Source: Mesorhizobium muleiense
GTDB taxonomy: Bacteria > Pseudomonadota > Alphaproteobacteria > Rhizobiales > Rhizobiaceae
Length of the DNA stretch: 64,000 nt
Assembly (NCBI RefSeq): GCF_900099905.1
Contig: NZ_FNEE01000018.1
Span: 1 to 64,000 of the forward strand
Direction of reading: 5' to 3'
Shown here: one piece after another, positions 17,759-27,507 of the stretch
Layout: the number at the start of each line of letters is the position of its first letter
How positions within the stretch are numbered: position 1 is the first letter of the stretch
Notes under the pieces: generated by a model
Databases searched by the model: none
Told to the model about the DNA's origin: nothing
The model's input: only the letters and a program-made list of their open reading frames with translations
Translations under genes and position numbers: made by a program

Positions 17759-18990
17759 CCGAAACGTTCGCGCAGGTAGTCGTTCAGGAAGCGACCGTCC
17801 GGGTCGAAGCGAGCCCTTTGAGAAATAAAATCCCCGTATCTTGGGTACAAGGCTTCGATCTCGGACCGGCCCAGGCTGTGAAGTTTGCCCCAATGCGGAC
17901 GACCTTTTACCCAGGAAAAGATTGTCTCGCAATCGCGGATGAAATCCCAGTAGTCCTCTCCTGCTGCGCCGGACACCGATATCATTGCGGTCTTCCGCTC
18001 AAAGTATGGACTCAACCAAATATCGTCAGCCGCCACGGTTCTATACTCAACCGGGAATATCTGCGACGGATGCTTCGTCTGGATCAGCTTGCGTATTTCA
18101 CGCAATACCGCCGGACCGTCCTCGTAGGGCACCGAGTATTCGCATTCGTTATGGTTCGGCATCGGAATTGAACCCGGAAATATCCGATAGCTGGGCCCTA
18201 TTCTCTCGCCGGCCTGTGCTTCGACAGCTGCTGACGGCTGAGTTGTGACGTTCAGCGTTCTGATTTCGCAGACATCAGCTTTACTGCGCGTACGACCAAT
18301 GCCAGACGTGTCGGGCAGGCTGTATAACGATGCCGAGTGTTCGGTCGGGCACCAGAACACGCGGAGGCTCCGGTTTTCCTGACATAGCTGATCCAAATGA
18401 TTCATGCATTCTTCAAAATCCTCACGCCATATTTTGTCATGAAGATCAAAAGCAGGAACAAGCTTCATCGTGACGGAAAGCACCACGCCAAGCATTCCGA
18501 GACAAACTTTCGCAGCGTTGAGGACATCGATGTCTTGCGAAGCATCGAAATTGGCGATGGATCCATCGCCCATCGCTATCCGCATTCCAATTATCGGGCC
18601 CGCTAAGCATTGCAAACTATCGCCGCTGCCATGCGTACCCGTCGATACGGCCCCGCTCATCGTCTGCAGATCGATATCGCCCTGGTTGGGCAATGCCCAA
18701 CCAGCAGAACGCAGTTCAAGGCCAACGTCACAAATCCGCGTTCCGCCGCGGAGGGTTACGCTGCCGTTGGTTGGGTCGATATTTTCGATCCCTGTTAGAC
18801 GCTCCGCGGAGATTAGAACTCCGTCCGTGGGGACAATCGGCGTATAAGAGTGCCCCGTACCCACTACGCGGACGCGCAGATTGGTTGAAGCTGCTGTCTT
18901 GATCGTTCTGCAGACGTCATCGTCCGAACTTGGCATTTCGAAATGCTTCACCCGACAAACCTGATTGCTCACCCAGTTCCGCCAAATCAT
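17755..18990 (-). CDS. FAD-dependent sugar-acid/aldonolactone oxidase
   Basis: About 411 aa from ATG 18990, VAO/PCMH-type. The FAD-binding domain contains RVVGTGHSYTPIVPTDGVLI and NQGDIDLQTMSGAVSTGTHGSG. The C-terminal ALO-type domain ends with HWGKLH and YPRYGDFISQRARFDPDGRFLNDYL, the pattern of L-gulonolactone, D-arabinonolactone and alditol oxidases. A GTG at 19110 would add a low-complexity N-terminus and is less likely. There is no histidine in an obvious covalent-FAD position (TGHSYT is the nearest). It probably oxidises a sugar lactone or polyol in the same catabolic programme. Confidence 0.85.
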   Translation of the reverse strand: MIWRNWVSNQVCRVKHFEMPSSDDDVCRTIKTAASTNLRVRVVGTGHSYTPIVPTDGVLISAERLTGIENIDPTNGSVTLRGGTRICDVGLELRSAGWALPNQGDIDLQTMSGAVSTGTHGSGDSLQCLAGPIIGMRIAMGDGSIANFDASQDIDVLNAAKVCLGMLGVVLSVTMKLVPAFDLHDKIWREDFEECMNHLDQLCQENRSLRVFWCPTEHSASLYSLPDTSGIGRTRSKADVCEIRTLNVTTQPSAAVEAQAGERIGPSYRIFPGSIPMPNHNECEYSVPYEDGPAVLREIRKLIQTKHPSQIFPVEYRTVAADDIWLSPYFERKTAMISVSGAAGEDYWDFIRDCETIFSWVKGRPHWGKLHSLGRSEIEALYPRYGDFISQRARFDPDGRFLNDYLRERFG

Positions 18991-19349
18991 GCTAGGGCCG
19001 AGTGTCTGCGCTCTGGTCTCTGAAGAAGGCAATGGAGTTCTCCTTGCGTGTGTTTTCTCGCTGCTAGGTGCTGGGGCAGCCGCCTCGGCCCGCCAGAATA
19101 GGGTCGTCACGCTGTGCCCAGCGCCGACTCATTTTGGCAGGCATGACGGATATCATCATCGATCTAGATACAAAAGAAGATTATCTCCATTATAACTCGG
19201 TGCCCCGGCAGACCGACCATTGGCGCGGGGCAGCGGTGACCGCTGGTGGTCCACACTCGCTTCTCCCGTCGATGCGAACGGAAAATTATCGTTTCAGAGC
19301 CTTCACCCCACAAGAGCCGACGACTGGCACCGACCGGTTGCGTCGGGCC
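18991..19349. other. Intergenic region before IS110 remnants
   Basis: No supported gene. A plus-strand ORF starting MTDIIIDLDTKEDYLHYNS at 19143 is open, but it runs on into the reverse of IS110 sequence and has no recognisable family. The start region of the FAD oxidase must lie at the left of this gap. Confidence 0.35.
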
Positions 19350-19800
19350 TCACCACGTATTTCGTGCGAGGCTTTCGCCGAAGGACGCGTATGCTGTCTT
19401 GTGCACGTCAATCAGCCTGTTGGACAGTTCTGGCTCTTGGCCCGGCGGCCTTGCAGTGCAGGAGCGTTTGGCGAGTCCTGGCCCCAGCTCTTGACCTTGT
19501 CCTTGCCCTTGAAGCGCATCATCAGACGCCGCCTCATAGAGCGCGCGCCGCACGTCGACGTCGCCTGCCTTCGAGATGCGGCCCTGAACGTCGATCGAGG
19601 TGCCCGACTGCCGGCGTCGCGACCTCAGCCCGAAGTAGGCCGCGACGTCGCGCGAGCGGCGGAACCGCGTGGGATCGTCCATCGCCGTTCATGAACGAAA
19701 GCGCCGTCACCGGACCGACGCCGGGGATGAACGCAGCGCTCGAACCGTCGTGACGCACTCTTCCATCGGACGGACGGAGCATCGAAATCGAGCGCGGTCC
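19350..19800 (-). pseudogene. IS110-family transposase remnant (copy A)
   Basis: Minus-strand fragments give DDPTRFRRSRDVAAYFGL-RSRRRQSGTSIDVQGRISKAGDVDVRRALYEAA, which is the C-terminal IS116/IS110/IS902 domain, with a GVGPVTALSFM segment in a neighbouring frame. Several frameshifts and missing ends make it non-functional. It is closely similar to copy B just downstream. Confidence 0.85.
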
Positions 19801-20049
19801 GGCTGTCTCATTGTCGGCGCGGCGGCAGGCAGGATAACGTGGTTCAGTCGTTCCTGGTTTGCATCGGTGCTCATCCGCCGGAGCGGATCTCCTTGCTCAG
19901 ATGGGGTCCGTCAGCGCGCCGGCGCCATGCGTTTTATCTGCCGCCGCACCGCTCATCGATGCGCTCCCAGCAGCTTGCGGTCCTTGACATGGGCGCGCCG
20001 CGTGGCATCGGCCTCGCTCGCGGCCGCATCGCCGACGTAAACGTCCATC

Positions 20050-20645
20050 GCTCCACATGGCGTGTATGATCACCGCCAGCTTGCGCGCCACCGCAACGCA
20101 GGCCTTGCGGTGGCAGGAGCGTTTGGCGATGTCCCGGCCCCAGCTCTTGACCTTGTCCCTGCCCTTGAAGCGCGTCATCAGTCCTGACGCCGCCTCGTAG
20201 AGCGCGCGCCGCACGTCCGCGTCGCCGGCCTTGGAGATCCGTCCCTGAATGTCGATCGTTGAACCGGACTGCCAGCGCCGCGACGTCAGCCCGAAGTAAG
20301 CGGCGACGTCGCGCGAGCGGTGAAAGCGCGTGGGATCGTCGATCGCCGTCATGAAGGAGAGCGCCGTCACCCGACCACGTCGGGAATAGCCATGAAGCGC
20401 CGGCACGGCTCGCTGTGCGCGACGATCCTCACGACGAGATCATGCAGCCGGCAGTACTGTCGCCACAGCGCCGCGCGCGCCGTCAGCATGGCGTCCATCA
20501 GCTCGGCCGACAACGGATTGTCCGCCACCGCCTGGCGTACCGCGCGTTCGAAGGCGCCACGTCCGACCTTGCCTAAGGCGGATGCCGAACGACTTCAGCG
20601 AGTGGCGGATGGCGTTCTCCAGGTCGAGGAACTTCGGCCTTCAGA
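20050..20645 (-). pseudogene. IS110-family transposase remnant (copy B)
   Basis: Minus-strand pieces in different frames reconstruct the C-terminal half of an IS110-type transposase. One is FGIRL, the next runs through RGAFERAVRQAVADNPLSAELMDAML, then TALSFMTAIDDPTRFHRSRDVAAYFGLTSRR, then KACVAVARKLAVIIHAMW. At least two frameshifts separate them. Its left-hand junction cuts the 3 prime end of the mrr-like gene, since the two share sequence near 20600-20645. Confidence 0.85.
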
Positions 20646-21555
20646 TTGCGCCGGTGCGTCAGCAAAAGGCGCGTCCGGTAGCTCAATGGCTCGACGGACA
20701 CGAACTCCGACGCCATGCTCGAACATCAAGTCGGCAAGTTGGCGCCCATCGAGCAGAATGACGCGTTGAGACAGGTGCTTCACGAATTCGTGGGCATGTG
20801 GGCTGAATGTCGAGGTGGTCACGAAAACACCCTTCGTCGCTCCTAGCCCTACCAGACTGCCGACGAATCCTTGAACATCAGGTCGCCCAATAGCGTTTGC
20901 GACAGCATAACGCTTCGCTTGAACATACACCGATCGAGACCGAGCCGATCCTCGTTGATTACGCCATCAACCCCGCCGTCGCCCGAGCGCCCAAGCTGGG
21001 CGGCTGCGTTCTTATGCGATCCGCCATAACCCATGGCGACAAGTAGATCGACAATGAGCCGCTCAAAGAAGGCCGGGCTGTTTTGGCCTATCCTGTCCAA
21101 AATGTCTGCCCGCAAAGCGGTTAGTACCGCCTGATAGGCACTTTCGATCTGCTCTTCCGGCGTCGCCTCCGTCGCGACGTCGGATGGCGTCTCCCCTGCA
21201 CTATCATCGGAGCCGTTGCCCTTGTAAAACTTCCTAAACTCTGGGTGTTTCAATAGCAGCTTCACGTCGATGCGGTCAGGGCCGCTGGTGAGCAATGACA
21301 AACCTGCTTCGGTGGCAACGAACCGCCCTCGTGCGGGAGAGGCGAGCAGTCCCGCTTTGCTCATGTAGAATTTCGCCCAGTGGATACGGTTGTGTAGCAC
21401 GTGCTGCTTGCCGCTCGGCAACAGCTGCTCACGCTCTTCAGCGGTGACACCAAACCGTGCAGCAATCTCGGCCTCGGCTAGTGGGCGGAGGTTTCGTCCT
21501 TCGAAGAGACCTCAAGAACCGGGAGCATGAGCGATTGGTAGTCAGGGATCGGCAT
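20646..21555 (-). pseudogene. mrr: Mrr-type restriction endonuclease, double frameshift
   Basis: Three reading frames together give one Mrr protein. The first starts at ATG 21555 (MPIPDYQSLMLPVLEV). The second runs from about 21500 (LAEAEIAARFGVTAEEREQLLPSG, then NRIHWAKFYMSKAGLL, the Mrr N-terminal winged helix) to FFERLIVDLLVAMGYGG and GRSGDGGVDGVINEDRLGLDR. The third starts near 20928 (VYVQAKRY, VQGFVGSLVGLGATKGVFVTTSTFS). The catalytic D-x(n)-Q-A-K and the GDGGVDG motif are present but split by a one-base loss at about 20928. The C-terminus is cut by an IS110 remnant. It was a type IV enzyme that cuts modified DNA and is now probably inactive. Confidence 0.85.
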
Positions 21556-21638
21556 CGTGCTTTCAGCCTTCGAATACACGGAATGCAGTTGAGGCGGCGA
21601 GCGCTGACACGTGGGAATATCCCCGACTGTCGGGGGCA

Positions 21639-22100
21639 TTACTGTCGATCGGCTTCGCTGAGCTTGACCTGCGGCAACTCATCGCCGCGACACCTTACTC
21701 GTGGAGGCAATCCCTTCGCCAGCGGGGGCCTCCGACGGAGTCGCCAAAGCGAAACGCGCAAACCTACCCAATCGCGTTCCAATTCTTGCTTACGAACAAG
21801 CCAGTCTGGAAGCACGCTGTCCATCGCTTTCCAGAATTGCTTGGAGTGGTTGTGATGCAGCAGGTGAACCTGTTCGTGTAGCACCACGTAGTCGATAACC
21901 TGTACCGGCAGCTGTAGAAGTCGCCAGTTAAAGTAGAGTGTCCTATGCTTGCCGCACGAACCCCAGCGGAATCCAAGGTCCCTCACAATCACCTTAGATG
22001 ATTGTCTGCCCGCTTAGTCGTTCAAGCTCGGCCGATCGTGATCGGAGCCATGCAGCCCCTTCGTCCATGAACCATCGCTGAAAATGTAGAGCAGCCTTCG
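21639..22100 (-). pseudogene. YgjP/M48-like metallopeptidase (SprT-like), frameshifted
   Basis: The main ORF (MIVRDLGFRWGSCGKHRTLYFNWRLL, then VLHEQVHLLHHNHSKQFW) carries the H-E-x-x-H zinc motif of the YgjP/DUF45 family. Upstream, in another frame, FQRWFMDEGAAWLRSRSAELERL is the preceding part of the same protein, so at least one frameshift lies near 21995. The N-terminal half is missing where the IS6-like remnant begins. Such peptidases often sit beside restriction genes, consistent with the mrr neighbour. Confidence 0.75.
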
Positions 22101-22124
22101 GAGATCGTGGACAAGCGCGTGCGC

Positions 22125-22495
22125 CGTTACGATTTGACGGTGAGTGGTTTGAGCTCAGGCGCAGTGCAACGAAAGTATCTTCTATCTCGGCCGAAGCTAC
22201 CGACTTCGCAGCGTTGCGGCGCGTTGGACGATCTCGTCGAGCACATATCCGTCCTGATCAACCGCTCTCCACACCCAGGATTTCTGACCGTTGATGCGCA
22301 CCACGACTTCATCGAGGTGCCAGACATCGTTTTCGTTTGCGCCTTCGGCGTATGCGGCGGGCATAATCAGGCAGTGCATCGGCACCATCGGAGGATGGTC
22401 TCGTGGGGAACGACAATCCCGCGATCGAGCAGCATTTCCCTGACATCGCGCAGACTCAGATTGGAGCGGAAGTAGCCAGATAGCACGGGCCACAA
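22125..22495 (-). pseudogene. IS6-family (IS26-like) transposase remnant
   Basis: The minus strand gives DVWHLDEVVVRINGQKSWVWRAVDQDGYVLDEIVQ, the first part of the IS6-family DDE domain with its initial aspartate (WHLDE). A frame-shifted upstream piece resembles the N-terminal RCTA region. The rest of the catalytic domain is missing, so it is inactive. Confidence 0.85.
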
Positions 22496-22723
22496 TTTCG
22501 ATCAGGTAGTTCGATCACACGTCATTTCGTCAGTATCGATTGTCGCGCATCTCGGAACCAGATCCGCCCTGCGTGTGAACGATCTTGAAACGAGATGATG
22601 TGGGACGACAATCGGTATTTGACCACTACCATTTAAATAGAGATTCTTTGGCCGCTCGCTTCCGCTGAGCTTGATAAAGCGCTGACATTAGCACGAAACA
22701 ATGAATGGGAGGAGGAACATTTC

Positions 22724-22972
22724 ATGTCGCAAGAACTCGAATATCTTAGCCGTTACGTCGCTGCGGGCCGCCTGAGCCGACGTGAATTTCTCGGCCGTGC
22801 GACGGCGCTCGGCGTTTCAGCGACGTTCGCCAATTCGATCCTCGCCAGCGCTGCGCGCGCGCAGGGGCCTGTCCGCGGCGGTATCACCAGGGGCGGCCTT
22901 AGTGGTGCTGGGGCAACCGACAGTCTCGATCCGGCGACGTCCTCGAAGATTATATCAAGATCGTGGATATGA
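22724..22972 (+). pseudogene. N-terminal fragment of a family-5 (peptide-type) ABC binding protein
   Basis: The ORF has a strong ribosome site (GGAGGAGGAAC) before ATG 22724 and a twin-arginine-like signal: SRREFLGRATALGVSATFAN, then ASAARAQ. The mature part begins GPVRGGITRGGLSGAGATDSLDPAT, typical of extracellular solute-binding family 5, and stops after about 80 residues where about 500 are expected. The remainder is absent, so this is a 5 prime remnant with its translation start intact. Confidence 0.75.
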
Positions 22973-23254
22973 TCAGGCGCTTAGCGTTATTGCGAGGAAC
23001 GTTAGTGAAGGAACTTCAAGCGCGTCGTAACGACACTAGCTCCTGCGAAACGTGATCATCACCTAAGTGGAAGAACCGGAGCTGTGGCCGAACAGCGACA
23101 ATCACCGCAATAGGTCGGAGAACAACCCGCTGCGCGGGATGGACGCGCGTGGTAAGGTAGAGGTCACGATCCGGTTGCCGCGCCCGCATTGAGCGTCGTT
23201 CGGCGGGGCAGAGCATCACAGGCTTCGTCAACAAGAAGCCTGACCACCCCCACC

Positions 23255-23409
23255 CTGTTCTCGATGCACCGATCAGCCCGCCGCGCCAATGGTTGATTGA
23301 CGACATGACCATGCGCCGGTTCAGCCAGGAGGCGCAGCGCAACTACGTCCGCGATGTCGGGCGGTTCGCAAGCTTCCTTGGCCGATCGCCTTGCGAGACG
23401 CTGTGTTAG
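23255..23409 (+). pseudogene. Tyrosine recombinase N-terminal fragment
   Basis: The plus strand reads ISPPRQWLIDDMTMRRFSQEAQRNYVRDVGRFASFLGRSP and ends in TAG at 23409. This is the N-terminal SAM-like DNA-binding domain of phage-type integrases found in rhizobial mobile elements. The catalytic domain is missing. Confidence 0.7.
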
Positions 23410-23421
23410 AGCAGCCAATTG

Positions 23422-23922
23422 TTATGCGAGTGCATCTTGCTTAAGCAAATTGCACTTTTGCCAAACGTCTTTATAGACAAAATGGGCTCTGGCGTAGAGG
23501 ATTAGAATAGCCAATGGGAGGGGAACGAAATGCACAATGGTCGTAAAGAGAGCGAGCTGCTCGCCCATGCAAGACTGGTCCACGGCAGCGTAGAACGACC
23601 AATACAGGGCCGCTAGCCCGAACAAGGATGTGACGGCCGCGCAGCATGTTACCCAAGTGGCCAAACTATCGTCATTGATGACGATCTCTCGCTTTGCCGA
23701 TTCCAAACGTGCCCGAAGGCTGCCGGCTGATGAGGGGTTTCTCACCTTTCTTGTTCCGATTAACGTTTCGATTGCCGCGATCTGGCGTGCAAGCGGTCCT
23801 CGAGGAACGATTGCCAGCTCTCTAAAAATCGACAGCGCCAAATTCAATCCGAACGCTAGTTGAAGCAGTCCGGAAAACTCATTCAGACGAAAACACTCTG
23901 TTGCGAGCGACTGAGATGCCAT
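23422..23922 (-). CDS. Hypothetical membrane protein
   Basis: 166 aa of no recognised family. Hydrophobic segments lie around residues 85-110 (LATWVTCCAAVTSLFGLAALYWSFY) and 120-145 (LALFTTIVHFVPLPLAILILYA), suggesting two transmembrane helices after a soluble N-terminal part with helical charge patterns. Its start overlaps the start of the divergent ImmA-like gene (7 bases), so the pair share a control region inside coding sequence. It may belong to the same toxin-antitoxin neighbourhood, but no function is assigned. Confidence 0.6.
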   Translation of the reverse strand: MASQSLATECFRLNEFSGLLQLAFGLNLALSIFRELAIVPRGPLARQIAAIETLIGTRKVRNPSSAGSLRARLESAKREIVINDDSLATWVTCCAAVTSLFGLAALYWSFYAAVDQSCMGEQLALFTTIVHFVPLPLAILILYARAHFVYKDVWQKCNLLKQDALA

Positions 23923-25052
23923 TGAAACTTACCCCCCGACCTTCGGCAGTGGAAAGCATCCGCCGCGCGCGACGATTGTCAATTGAAGCGGTCGCGATTG
24001 AGGCGAATATCCGACCAGATTTCTTGACTGAAATGGAAACAACCCCAACCGACGTCAGCAAGCGAGTGGCGTTTTCACTTGCCTCCGCTCTGGCTGTACC
24101 GGTCCAGTTCCTGTTCGCCAAAGACGTAGAAATCGACGCCAATATGCCTGATTTTCGCGCCGCCAATAATAGGCCAGCGGTTCTTACATCGGCAGGACTA
24201 ACGCGAATCGCGCGTGCTCGTTCTATCGCCGCCTACCTGGCGGACCGAGCGTTCGAAGACTGCGCCAGGTTCGCCAATACAAATAGCGTGACCATCCATC
24301 AGCAGTCGACCGCGCGAAAGCTATTGAAATCGCTCTATGTCCCCGTCCAGCGCGTCGATGGATCGGTGGATCCTACCCTAACGTTCAGGGAGACGCGTGT
24401 ATCGCTAGAGCGGAAAGGCATCATCGTGCTCTGCGATAGGGTAGCGGACCCGTTCCGTGGGTTTTGTTACTCTCCTACCGGTGACTTTCCCATCATCTTC
24501 GTGAATACAACCGGGCAGCGGCCCGCTACCAAGCTGTTCACACTGATGCATGAAGTGGTGCATGTGCTCCTTGGCAAAACGGGAGTTTCAGACCCCGCCA
24601 TTCTCAACAACCAGGTTGAAAGATTCTGCAACTCGGTGACTGCCTCGGTCATGATGCCTGCGGAGGAATTTTCCCAAGCCTATAAAAGCGTCGCGGGAAG
24701 GGGTGCTAGGGCCGTCGTTGATCTCCTTTCCAGACGATTTGGCGCCAGTAAGCAGGCGAGCGCCTTACGCGTCTCTGATTTGGGCTTGAGCAAAGGCTTT
24801 TACGCTGCGTGGTCTGCGACCCTGCCGTCTGAAGTCCCCATGATCGAAGAAGAAGACGAAGGTGAGGAAAACAGCGGGGGCGGTGGAATTAGCTCGCAGA
24901 TTGCCAGGTTCGGATATCTTCTGCCTAACATGCTCACCGCCGCGGTCGACAGGAAGGCAATCTCTCAGTTCGATGCGTACCGGCTCACCAATCTGAAGCC
25001 AAGTACGATAAAGCAGATCGCCGCCATCGGTGTTAACCGGCTGGGGCCATAA
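23916..25052 (+). CDS. XRE-ImmA/IrrE-type metallopeptidase regulator (antitoxin partner)
   Basis: About 378 aa from ATG 23916. The N-terminal XRE-like helix-turn-helix (ESIRRARRLSIEAVAIEANIRPDFLTEMETTPT) is followed by an ImmA/IrrE (COG2856) zinc peptidase domain with H-E-V-V-H in KLFTLMHEVVHVLLG near residue 215. A C-terminal extension has an acidic tract (EEEDEGEENSGGGG). Proteins of this class pair with DUF4411 PIN-like toxins. The downstream DUF4411 gene starts four bases after this stop. It would act as a DNA-binding antitoxin or autoregulator. Confidence 0.88.
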   Translation: MPLKLTPRPSAVESIRRARRLSIEAVAIEANIRPDFLTEMETTPTDVSKRVAFSLASALAVPVQFLFAKDVEIDANMPDFRAANNRPAVLTSAGLTRIARARSIAAYLADRAFEDCARFANTNSVTIHQQSTARKLLKSLYVPVQRVDGSVDPTLTFRETRVSLERKGIIVLCDRVADPFRGFCYSPTGDFPIIFVNTTGQRPATKLFTLMHEVVHVLLGKTGVSDPAILNNQVERFCNSVTASVMMPAEEFSQAYKSVAGRGARAVVDLLSRRFGASKQASALRVSDLGLSKGFYAAWSATLPSEVPMIEEEDEGEENSGGGGISSQIARFGYLLPNMLTAAVDRKAISQFDAYRLTNLKPSTIKQIAAIGVNRLGP

Positions 25053-25056
25053 CAGC

Positions 25057-25500
25057 ATGGCCTATAGCGGCATCAACTTTGTGCTTGATCTAGAGGCATG
25101 CCTCTATTTTAGCGAAGCTGGCGGAAACCTGAAAGCCGCTCTGTTCCAACGAGCGAAAGTCGAACGCATTGCGGTACCCAAAGAGGTTTTCGACCAGGTT
25201 CGTATCTTCGACAAGAGCTTGGCCGATGAGATATCGGAGTCGGACATCGAAATTGTCGAACTCGATTCCGACGTATACGTGGCCGCTTGCGCACTCAACG
25301 AAATCTTTATGACCTCAGGGCATCGGTTAAACGCGGCCGCAAACGAAAAGGTCCCCTTCATAGCTCTCGTCCATTGTGCGCAAAATGGCGCTAAGCCGCC
25401 ATGCCATTTGGTATCCGGCGACAACGGACTCCACTCCTCGTCGATGAGAAGCCTCTGTGCCGCCCTGAAAGTCCCTTTCATGGAAGTCACCAGCTTCTAG
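25057..25500 (+). CDS. DUF4411/PIN-like ribonuclease toxin
   Basis: 147 aa from ATG 25057 (MAYSGINFVLDLEACLYF). The early acidic residue of FVLDLEA, the E/D pairs around residues 55-75 and the late HLVSGDNGLHS fit a PIN-fold nuclease of the DUF4411 type. In that family the last motif is usually a (V/T)xD segment, as in VSGDNG here. It directly follows the XRE-ImmA gene, the usual type II arrangement. The protein looks complete. Target RNA is unknown. Confidence 0.75.
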   Translation: MAYSGINFVLDLEACLYFSEAGGNLKAALFQRAKVERIAVPKEVFDQVRIFDKSLADEISESDIEIVELDSDVYVAACALNEIFMTSGHRLNAAANEKVPFIALVHCAQNGAKPPCHLVSGDNGLHSSSMRSLCAALKVPFMEVTSF

Positions 25501-25801
25501 CAGCATTTTGGCGCTGTGCGGGAACTTGGTGTGGGACCAAGTGGCAGCTTTGCTCGAAAACCCATCTAAGCGACTGTGCCCTTCCCGAGAGATGGGTGCA
25601 CTTCACCATGTCTCCGGTATAAACCGTAACCTATGTGTCCAGAATGGACCCCTGATTTCTTTGGCGCACCCTATCTCTTAGAAACTTTTAGGCAACTTGA
25701 AATGCCGAGCGACGCTCGAATCCGAAACTGCGCTCCGACTTCCGCCCTCGTGCTTACGTGGTTGCTTACGCGAGAGATCGGTGCTGGTTGGAGAGAACGT
25801 C
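25501..25801. other. Intergenic region
   Basis: About 300 bases with no supported gene. It joins the toxin gene to an integrase remnant and is probably a recombination junction. Confidence 0.4.
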
Positions 25802-26153
25802 ATGACTAAGATCACCAAAAGGGTTGTCGACGCCGCCCAGGTCCGCGAAAAGGACTACGTCATCTGGGATGAGGAGCTGCTCGGTTTCGGCCTTCGTGTG
25901 TTCGCATCCGGCAAACGCAGCTATGTCATCAATACAGGGCAGCCGGCCGCTCGCCTCGCTACACCATCGGCCTCCACGGGATTGGACGCCCGAGACGGCA
26001 CGACCGGAAGCGAATGTCCAGTTCGGCCGTGTCGCTCAAGGCGACAATCCTGCCGACGAGCGTGAACTCGACTACAAAGCAATCACCATCAAAGAGCTGT
26101 GTGCGCGATATATCGCCGATCTGAACGCGGGGCTTAACCTGCAAGCGGTATGA
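25802..26153 (+). pseudogene. Phage-type integrase (Arm/DUF4102 domain) fragment, frameshifted
   Basis: Frame one reads MTKITKRVVDAAQVREKDYVIWDEELLGFGLRVFASGKRSYVI, the arm-type DNA-binding domain of P4-like integrases. Later frames give RPEANVQFGRVAQGDNPADERELDYKAITIKELCARYIADLNAGL, the start of the core-binding domain. At least two frameshifts occur and the catalytic domain is missing. It is probably a dead integration module of the defence island. Confidence 0.8.
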
Positions 26154-26168
26154 AGCCCCGCTGCCGAT

Positions 26169-26766
26169 TTAGTATTTCTCGAAGGTCGGATTGTAGTCTT
26201 TACAGGCCATTTCGCTCAGAATCGAATTCGAGTCGCGCAAGGCACGTAGCAAAGACGGTTTAGTAAGGCCGGCCAACGTCACTTTCTCTGCCGAAACGCC
26301 AACAATGACGCGCAGAAGAACGGCGAAGACGTGACGAACGAGATCAAGAGAGTGATCGTCCGGCCCAATAGTCGCTGACTGGTCTCTTTCGCTTCTCGCC
26401 ATGCCAGCGAGGATTGTTCATGAATGTCAGCGTGTCTCCCAAATTGGTGGGCACGCCATGAGCGATGTCATTCCTGATCGCAAACGCGAGACGGGCTGCA
26501 TTGCACCATGTCTCAAGCAGGGGTGCGCTCCTCTCCTGCTGGCAGGGTTGAGGCGAATGTTTCAAGCATCCGATCAAATCAGAGATCATCTTCGCGTCGG
26601 TCTCGGGTCGAATGCCCGTTGGATTGGCGCCCTCGAGCTTCCACAGTGCCCGCTCCAGGTGATGTTCGATGGCGGCGGCGAAGATGATGATCGCCGCGAT
26701 ACGCTGGCTGACCATGGGCGTCAGCCCAAGCCGCTCTTCGAGGGTGTCGGCCCTTCCATACGTCAT
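26169..26766 (-). pseudogene. HEPN-like protein with R-N-x-x-x-H motif, frameshifted
   Basis: From ATG 26766 (MTYGRADTLEERLGLTPMVS) the protein continues with an all-helical pattern and AARLAFAIRNDIAHGVPT, whose R-N-x-x-x-H is the signature of HEPN RNases. The frame breaks near 26350-26370. The tail continues in another frame as DDHSLDLVRHVFAVLLRVI to NPTFEKY, ending at 26169. If the break is real the C-terminus is lost, though the motif-bearing part would still be made. No family name is assigned. Confidence 0.55.
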
Positions 26767-27055
26767 TACAGGGGTAGTTTCATCTCGCTCACTCCTGACC
26801 GTATCCCCACAGCCGTTTCTGCCGCGCGATCTTGAGCCCGACCGTATTGATGGAACCCCCGGCCGCAGGGCAGATCCCCTGCGATAGTCACGGAGCGAGG
26901 AAAAATCCATCCAAATCGAATTATCCTCGTTGATGGACTTCGTGACGTGAATTTCCGACGCTAAAAAGGTCGAAATGCCAATTCTTCTCAGTAGGATCAG
27001 GCTGTCGAATTACTTATCCTAAGGCATCATCGTCATCTTCGGAAAGGACGCCCCG

Positions 27056-27439
27056 ATGACTGACGAGCGTTCCCGCGGCCGCCCTCGCGGCACAGGCAAG
27101 AACGATACAGTCTTCCTGACCATGGTTGCAGATCTCATGGTGAAGACGCCTGGCCTGAAGTATACCACAGCCATGACGCGCATCGTTCGGCAGCGCACGG
27201 ACTGGGATGCGGCGAGTCCAGAGGCGGCGGTCCGTCGCTGGCAAGTGAAATGGAAGGTGCAAGGTGAGGCACTTCTCGCCGCTGCGCATGAGCGCGCCAT
27301 GCCGAAGCCTGTAGCTCGGATAGGCCGTCATTCGCGCTTGCCAGACATGAGCGAGGCGCAGGCGATCGTCACGCTGATCCTAGATGCCGTGCGGAACCAC
27401 GACCCCGTTCATTACCGCTCGCTTGAAACCACACGCTAA
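27056..27439 (+). CDS. Conserved-looking hypothetical protein
   Basis: 127 aa beginning MTDERSRGRPRGTGKNDTVFL. The RGRPRGTGKND stretch resembles an AT-hook-like basic segment. The remainder (MTRIVRQRTDWDAASPEAAVRRWQVKWKV) is helical and may be DNA-associated. It has an uninterrupted frame and good codon use. No function can be assigned. It lies upstream of a broken nuclease-like gene. Confidence 0.55.
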   Translation: MTDERSRGRPRGTGKNDTVFLTMVADLMVKTPGLKYTTAMTRIVRQRTDWDAASPEAAVRRWQVKWKVQGEALLAAAHERAMPKPVARIGRHSRLPDMSEAQAIVTLILDAVRNHDPVHYRSLETTR

Positions 27440-27507
27440 CTCCCTGCGCTGAGTGTAGGTGATTATGGAATTCGCGGAGCGGCAATAGTCATCGTAGGAT
27501 TACAACG

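Noticed and set aside
19068..19694. 208-aa plus-strand ORF starting near MTDIIIDLDTKEDY
   Set aside because: Only the first residues look natural; most of it is antisense to IS110 sequence.
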